A stretch of DNA of 37,022 bases from Defluviitaleaceae bacterium. Lineage in GTDB: Bacteria > Bacillota > Clostridia > Lachnospirales > WQUN01. Location: NCBI GenBank assembly GCA_009786535.1, contig WQRX01000008.1:1-37022 (forward strand), read 5' to 3'. The stretch's first letter is position 1; the number at the start of each line of letters is the position of its first letter. Below are positions 33,582-37,022 of this stretch, in pieces. The translations under genes were made by a program, and so were the position numbers. The notes beneath the pieces were generated by a model. The model was not told the origin of the DNA. It saw only the letters and a program-made list of their open reading frames with translations, and searched no databases.

Positions 33582-34603
33582 TATTGCACCAATTGCCTTG
33601 CCGCTTCTGCACGGGTTAGGAATACGTCGGGGATATCCATTTCCATGCTTATCGCCCATGCAAGCGCTGTGGAATACCATTGCGTACCCGTGGTTTGTAC
33701 AGCAGGTTCACCCGCTTGGCGCCATAAAAGGGTAAACCACATGTTGTTGGTAAAAGCGGCGTCGGGTTCAAACGTAGTGGGCGAAGTGCCAATCATTAAC
33801 CCTTGTACAAACGCGTTGCGTACATAGCCATAAAACCAATCGTCTTCGGAAACATCGGTGAAGGGGTTGTCCCAGCCGATAATGGGTATTGGGGTAATTA
33901 CGGGTGGGTCCAGGGGCACGATGTCTACATATTCCCCTGCGCCAAGGGCGTTGTTTACCGCCAATTGCGTGGTGCTTGGGTCAATGATGAGGAATAGCTT
34001 CATTTCGCGGGTTTCTTGGTCAAGTTCGCTTGCAAAAAGTGAACGGATTAGTGCGGTTTTATCTGCATGGTTGTATACCGCTTCTGCCCAGAAGCCTTGC
34101 TCAATGCCCAGCCCTAAGTCTGCGCCCCAGCCTTCTACGCTAAACTGCCAGCGGATAACATCGCCATCGTTTACAATATAGTCTGCCGCGCCTACGTCCG
34201 ACATCGCGTGATTTACCGTTACCATCCAGCCGCTGTAGGGGGAATAGTCAAAGGCGCCCAGCGAGCCGTCGTTAGCGCCTTCGCCCAATTCGAGGGTAAT
34301 AAAATACGGCGGGTTAGGCGGCGTGTTGGGGTGAATGCCGTAAATACGGTCTAAAAAGCCCCAATCGTTGAGTGAAAATTCGATGTTTGCATTTTCTAAT
34401 ACGGCTACGGTTGCGTCCCATGCGTTTGTGCCTTCGGGTACGGTAATTGCGGTGGGTTCTACATAGAAGCCATGCCCCAATGTAAACCCTTCAACGGTGA
34501 CAAATACCGTTATTTCGTTTGCGGCAGCGCGCAGGGGCAGCGCGGCAACAAAAAAGGCAGCCACCATGGTGAATGCCAACACAAATAACCTTACTTTTTT
34601 CAT
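33581..34603 (-). CDS. DUF4430 protein with C-terminal SLH domain
   Basis: A 340-residue secreted wall protein. Seen: signal peptide (residues 1-27), DUF4430 domain at about 30-160 (AWDATVAVLENANIEF, GIHPN, YSGWMVTVNHAMSDVGAADY, VNDGDVIRWQFS), a linker, then one clear SLH repeat at about 245-300 (NPFTDVSEDDWFYGYVRNAF, then GTSPTTFEPDAAFTN) and a partial second (WYSTALAWAISMEM, LTRAEAARQLVQ). SLH domains bind secondary wall polymers, so this chain is on the cell surface. First gene after the cobalamin riboswitch; the ribosome site AGAGGAG directly abuts a riboswitch hairpin. Confidence 0.88.
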   Translation of the reverse strand: MKKVRLFVLAFTMVAAFFVAALPLRAAANEITVFVTVEGFTLGHGFYVEPTAITVPEGTNAWDATVAVLENANIEFSLNDWGFLDRIYGIHPNTPPNPPYFITLELGEGANDGSLGAFDYSPYSGWMVTVNHAMSDVGAADYIVNDGDVIRWQFSVEGWGADLGLGIEQGFWAEAVYNHADKTALIRSLFASELDQETREMKLFLIIDPSTTQLAVNNALGAGEYVDIVPLDPPVITPIPIIGWDNPFTDVSEDDWFYGYVRNAFVQGLMIGTSPTTFEPDAAFTNNMWFTLLWRQAGEPAVQTTGTQWYSTALAWAISMEMDIPDVFLTRAEAARQLVQ

Positions 34604-34614
34604 AGCAAATCTCC

Positions 34615-34777
34615 TCTCGCCTCGTTTCGGGGAGGCGTGTAATGCTACCGAGGCATATCTGGCTTATCTGCCGCAACGCTTTAAAAAAACGTTGCACAGC
34701 TTCACAGTGACCCGCTCGCAGGGATTTTCACCCTATTCTGCCTATTGAAATAACTCAATACGGTGCGCCAAGTAAAT
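34615..34777 (-). promoter_or_regulatory. cobalamin riboswitch
   Basis: On the minus strand the leader holds the core GGTGAAAATCC (34722-34732), GTCACTGTGA (34702-34711) and the B12-box-like AGCCAGATATGC (34653-34664), in the correct order and spacing, preceded by AATAGGCAGAATAGG. The class identity is clear. A final hairpin CGCCTC/GAGGCG (34618-34637) abuts the ribosome site AGAGGAG (34611-34617), suggesting control of translation. When cobalamin is bound, expression of the downstream uptake operon should fall. Boundaries approximate. Confidence 0.9.
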
Positions 34778-34783
34778 TATCAC

Positions 34784-34812
34784 ATTATAAAAATGTTTGC
34801 AACTATGCGCAA
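34784..34812 (-). promoter_or_regulatory. sigma-A promoter of the cobalamin uptake operon
   Basis: On the minus strand: -35 TTGCGC (34807-34812), 17-base spacer, perfect -10 TATAAT (34784-34789). Transcription would start near 34777, just upstream of the riboswitch aptamer, which supports both calls. Confidence 0.75.
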
Positions 34813-34864
34813 TTAAACAAAGACGCTACACTAAGAGAGGTCGGTCATCGTGTGTAATATTCCT

Positions 34865-36397
34865 TTAATTAACCGAAAGAATTAACATTGTAATATCATC
34901 AAATTGCTCCGCTTCATTTTCGAATTTATGCAATTCAGCATAAATATGGTTAAAAATATTTTCCGGATTATTGTCGGGATAGTTATTAAGTGCATTTATA
35001 AGATTATCCTCGCCATATAATTCCTCTAATCGATTCTGAGCTTCTGTTACGCCATCTGTAAATAAAAATATTATATCATTTTTTTGTAAATCAATATGAC
35101 ATTGTTTATATTTTTTATTTTTTCGTAAACCAGGCGAAGAAGCTATTTCTTGCGGTAGTTTTTCAAAAGTGCCATTTTTCCTTATTAAAGGACTATCATG
35201 TCCAGCATTTACATACGTAAACGTTTTTGCTTTTGAGTCAAATATACCAAACAGTATTGTTGCGTAATATTTTTCTCCATTATCTTCACATAAATGATTA
35301 TTTACATCAGCCATCACCTCATCTAATCGAGACAAGTCACATCCATTTCGTTGCAACAAATCTTTAACATGGATTTTTGTTTTTACCATAAAAAGCGCAG
35401 ACGGCGTACCTTTATCACATACATCCGCAATTACCACTGCTAATTTTTCCTTTTCATCATCAACGAAGAAATAATCATAAAAATCACCGCCGAGTTCTTT
35501 TGCGGGTATCATGTTTGCATAAACACTAAAATTATTTTGAGGTGAAAGAGCATCGGGTAATATTTTTACGGGTAGCTTCTTAGGCAACATCCCTTTTTGT
35601 ATCCTTTTTGCCATAGCAAGTTCTTTTTCTTTCTCTTCGTTTCGGATAACCCGCTCAGTTACATCTCGGAAAAAATAAATACGATTGCTTCTTCGTTCAT
35701 TTGGTTGAGATTCAGTAATCATAACTTCATAGTAACGATATCCACGTTCAAACTCAGGATTTGAAATTTTTAATGGATTTTGATGATTAAAATCTTGTTT
35801 CAATAATTCAGTTGGCCACAAAGGAAAATCATTTAAACTGGATGCTTTTCCGATACCTTTAAATAACTGCTCCGATATTAGATTAGAGTATATAATTTGT
35901 TTTTCGTCATTAATCACAACAACTACTTCACTTATAGAAGCAAGAATTTTTTTATCGATATCATTGTCATAATAACGCACGATCTTGAGCGTTATTAATA
36001 TACGAATAACAAGTCTCACAGTCCGTAATAAAACGGGATTAAATGGAATAGTTATAAATACGAGTGGGAAAAATAAAAAAATTATAAAAAAATCTAAAAG
36101 AAGTGCGGGTGACAATATATAGGAAATTCTTATTGCAGATGGCTTGGTTCGTTCATCTTTTAAATCAATTGTCCACACTCGGGCGATGTATTCAAATACA
36201 AAATAAAGCATTGTAAACATCTCAAAAACTCGATACGCATTATTTTCATAGTATACAAGTCCTATTCTGTTAAAAATTAAAAGCACTAAATTTATAACAA
36301 TAATTATTATCATAAAATATTGTAAAATCTTATTCCCAATACCCCCACGCCCGTCGTCACGAACTAAATTAAAAATACTTTTTTTAATACTATGCAT
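34865..36397 (-). CDS. voltage-sensor-like / PAS / PP2C (SpoIIE-RsbU type) serine phosphatase
   Basis: 510 residues from ATG 36397 (GGGGG is 9 bases upstream; the ATG at 36406 directly abuts it). Four membrane helices: S1-like 25-47; S2-like 54-75 (FEMFTMLYFVFEYIARVW, E59/E69/R73); S3-like 93-115 (D102); S4-like 121-143, LLRTVRLVIRILITLKIVRY with R125, R128, R132, K138, R141. This order of charges matches voltage-sensor domains of ion channels; no pore helices follow. Then a PAS-like domain (about 150-248, ending FFRDVTERV), a coiled coil (KEKELAMAKRIQKGMLP), and a PP2C domain with ELGGDFYD (301-308), ADVCDKG (D325), NAGHDSP, FTDGVTE and FDDITML, i.e. metal aspartates intact. Dephosphorylates STAS antagonists in partner switches. 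Voltage gating is inference. Confidence 0.85.
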   Translation of the reverse strand: MHSIKKSIFNLVRDDGRGGIGNKILQYFMIIIIVINLVLLIFNRIGLVYYENNAYRVFEMFTMLYFVFEYIARVWTIDLKDERTKPSAIRISYILSPALLLDFFIIFLFFPLVFITIPFNPVLLRTVRLVIRILITLKIVRYYDNDIDKKILASISEVVVVINDEKQIIYSNLISEQLFKGIGKASSLNDFPLWPTELLKQDFNHQNPLKISNPEFERGYRYYEVMITESQPNERRSNRIYFFRDVTERVIRNEEKEKELAMAKRIQKGMLPKKLPVKILPDALSPQNNFSVYANMIPAKELGGDFYDYFFVDDEKEKLAVVIADVCDKGTPSALFMVKTKIHVKDLLQRNGCDLSRLDEVMADVNNHLCEDNGEKYYATILFGIFDSKAKTFTYVNAGHDSPLIRKNGTFEKLPQEIASSPGLRKNKKYKQCHIDLQKNDIIFLFTDGVTEAQNRLEELYGEDNLINALNNYPDNNPENIFNHIYAELHKFENEAEQFDDITMLILSVN

Positions 36398-36418
36398 AAA
36401 ATCCATCCCCCGTCAATG

Positions 36419-36835
36419 TCATAGTTTTTTTAAAAGTGTCAACATATTCATTTGCCGGACATTGTCATATTCATACTCAACATCATCCATGAGGTCTTTT
36501 ACAATATGAATGCCAAGCCCACCTATTTTACGTTCCTTTATAGAAAGATTTAATTCTGGCACGGGTCTAGTCAACGGATTAAATGGCTTCCCATAATCTT
36601 CAAATTTTAACGAGGCTTGTTTCTTTTCTGCATCATAAGAAATTAAACAATTAATAAAATTGTGAATGGGGATATTTGCGTAAAAAACTGTATTCGAAAA
36701 TACTTCTTCCGCTGCGACAAGGAACTCCCAGTGTTCTGAATATCCGAGCGAACTCAGTTCACTACTTATAAAGTCCAAAAGCACATTTTCATTTTCTATT
36801 TTTGGTTCAATCGAAATTGCATTAGTTTTAACCAT
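36419..36835 (-). CDS. anti-sigma factor / serine kinase, RsbW-like (HATPase)
   Basis: A 138-residue GHKL-type ATPase. Seen: N box LVAAEEVFSNTVFYA (E43/E44, N48), FEDYGKPFNP (D80, G82), and G box KIGGLGIHIVKDLMDDVEY (105-112). Family role: phosphorylates a STAS antagonist and, when free, binds and inhibits its target, often a sigma factor. ATG 36835 is chosen over GTG 36844 because AGGTGA lies just upstream. It overlaps the STAS gene by 8 bases and precedes the phosphatase, so all three parts of a switch lie together. No sigma factor is visible here, so the target is unknown. Confidence 0.85.
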   Translation of the reverse strand: MVKTNAISIEPKIENENVLLDFISSELSSLGYSEHWEFLVAAEEVFSNTVFYANIPIHNFINCLISYDAEKKQASLKFEDYGKPFNPLTRPVPELNLSIKERKIGGLGIHIVKDLMDDVEYEYDNVRQMNMLTLLKKL

Positions 36836-37022
36836 TTTTTTCACCTATTGCGCGAGCTTGCTCATAATCATATGGTGACATTAAATCCTCCAAGTTAGCT
36901 AATCCAATTATCCTAATAACTGGATGTTGTGGATTTATAACTCTAAATATTTTTTTCATGTCTTCTGCTTCTTGAAGTATCAAGAGCAAAGTTCTTATTA
37001 CAGTTGACGTAATAAAAGGTAC
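36828..37022 (-). CDS. STAS domain anti-sigma factor antagonist (N-terminus beyond window)
   Basis: The last 64 codons of a minus-strand gene, open at the window edge. The text runs VPFITSTVIRTLLLILQEAE, then KKIFRVINPQHPVIRIIGLANLEDLM, which fits the second half of a STAS fold: the helix carrying the phosphorylatable Ser/Thr (here FITST), beta strand and final helix ending in xxLxxLxxLM. Its 3' end overlaps the kinase gene by 8 bases. It is the natural substrate of the neighbouring kinase and phosphatase. Confidence 0.75.
   Translation of the reverse strand, partial: VPFITSTVIRTLLLILQEAEDMKKIFRVINPQHPVIRIIGLANLEDLMSPYDYEQARAIGEKNG

Noticed and set aside
34865..36397. Ion channel annotation for the phosphatase
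   Set aside because: The S1-S4-like part is present but there are no pore helices or selectivity filter; the remainder is PAS plus PP2C.

Overview
The window reads as a contig from an endospore-forming, Gram-positive anaerobe of the class Clostridia. Evidence for sporulation: YqfC, YqfD and an alpha/beta-type small acid-soluble spore protein. Evidence for Clostridia: a SCIFF peptide with its radical SAM maturase. Evidence for a monoderm envelope: lipobox, SLH and LysM proteins and an ECF-type vitamin importer. The first 20 bases are a pure G run at the contig end, probably artefactual. Most of the window is about half G+C. The yhcG gene and the last 2.2 kb on the right are clearly richer in A+T.

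Left part (1-4.4 kb, minus strand): an ABC transporter ATPase and permease followed by a TPR-containing XRE regulator that runs off the contig, preceded by a galactose mutarotase gene (galM).

Housekeeping block (4.4-16.4 kb, plus strand): yqfC-yqfD, then phoH-pgpH-ybeY-dgkA-DUF3048 lipoprotein-era-yqzL-recO. This is the classical Firmicutes order, except that about 3.1 kb of minus-strand accessory DNA sits between yqfD and phoH. That insert carries an AAA/DUF4143 ATPase with a palindrome over its promoter, a 0.65 kb structured non-coding stretch, and a YhcG-type PDDEXK nuclease gene bracketed by near-identical 29-bp direct repeats.

Middle (16.4-24.2 kb, minus strand): one long operon read from a good promoter at 24.2 kb. 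Its order is a TPR membrane protein, a DHH phosphoesterase, scfA (47-aa SCIFF precursor), scfB (its maturase), yebC, a sugar phosphate isomerase, a Gfo/Idh/MocA oxidoreductase and feoB. Divergent from it (24.3-26.4 kb, plus): a spore protein, a methyltransferase and a membrane-anchored VWA protein ending at a strong terminator. Then minus-strand rho and a LysM membrane protein.

Cobalamin block (29.1-34.8 kb, minus strand): a sigma-A promoter, a cobalamin riboswitch, a DUF4430-SLH wall protein, a secreted alpha/alpha-barrel (prenyltransferase-like) protein, a membrane-tethered DUF4430 protein, EcfT, a fused double EcfA and an S component. DUF4430 and the alpha/alpha barrel are the two halves of animal transcobalamin/intrinsic factor, so this looks like a split, surface-displayed B12 capture system feeding an ECF importer.

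Right end (34.9-37.0 kb, minus strand, A+T-rich): a partner-switching cassette made of a STAS antagonist (cut by the window edge), an RsbW-like kinase and a PP2C/SpoIIE phosphatase. The phosphatase N-terminus looks like the S1-S4 voltage-sensor domain of ion channels, followed by a PAS-like domain. A phosphatase possibly gated by membrane voltage is the most unusual thing in the window.
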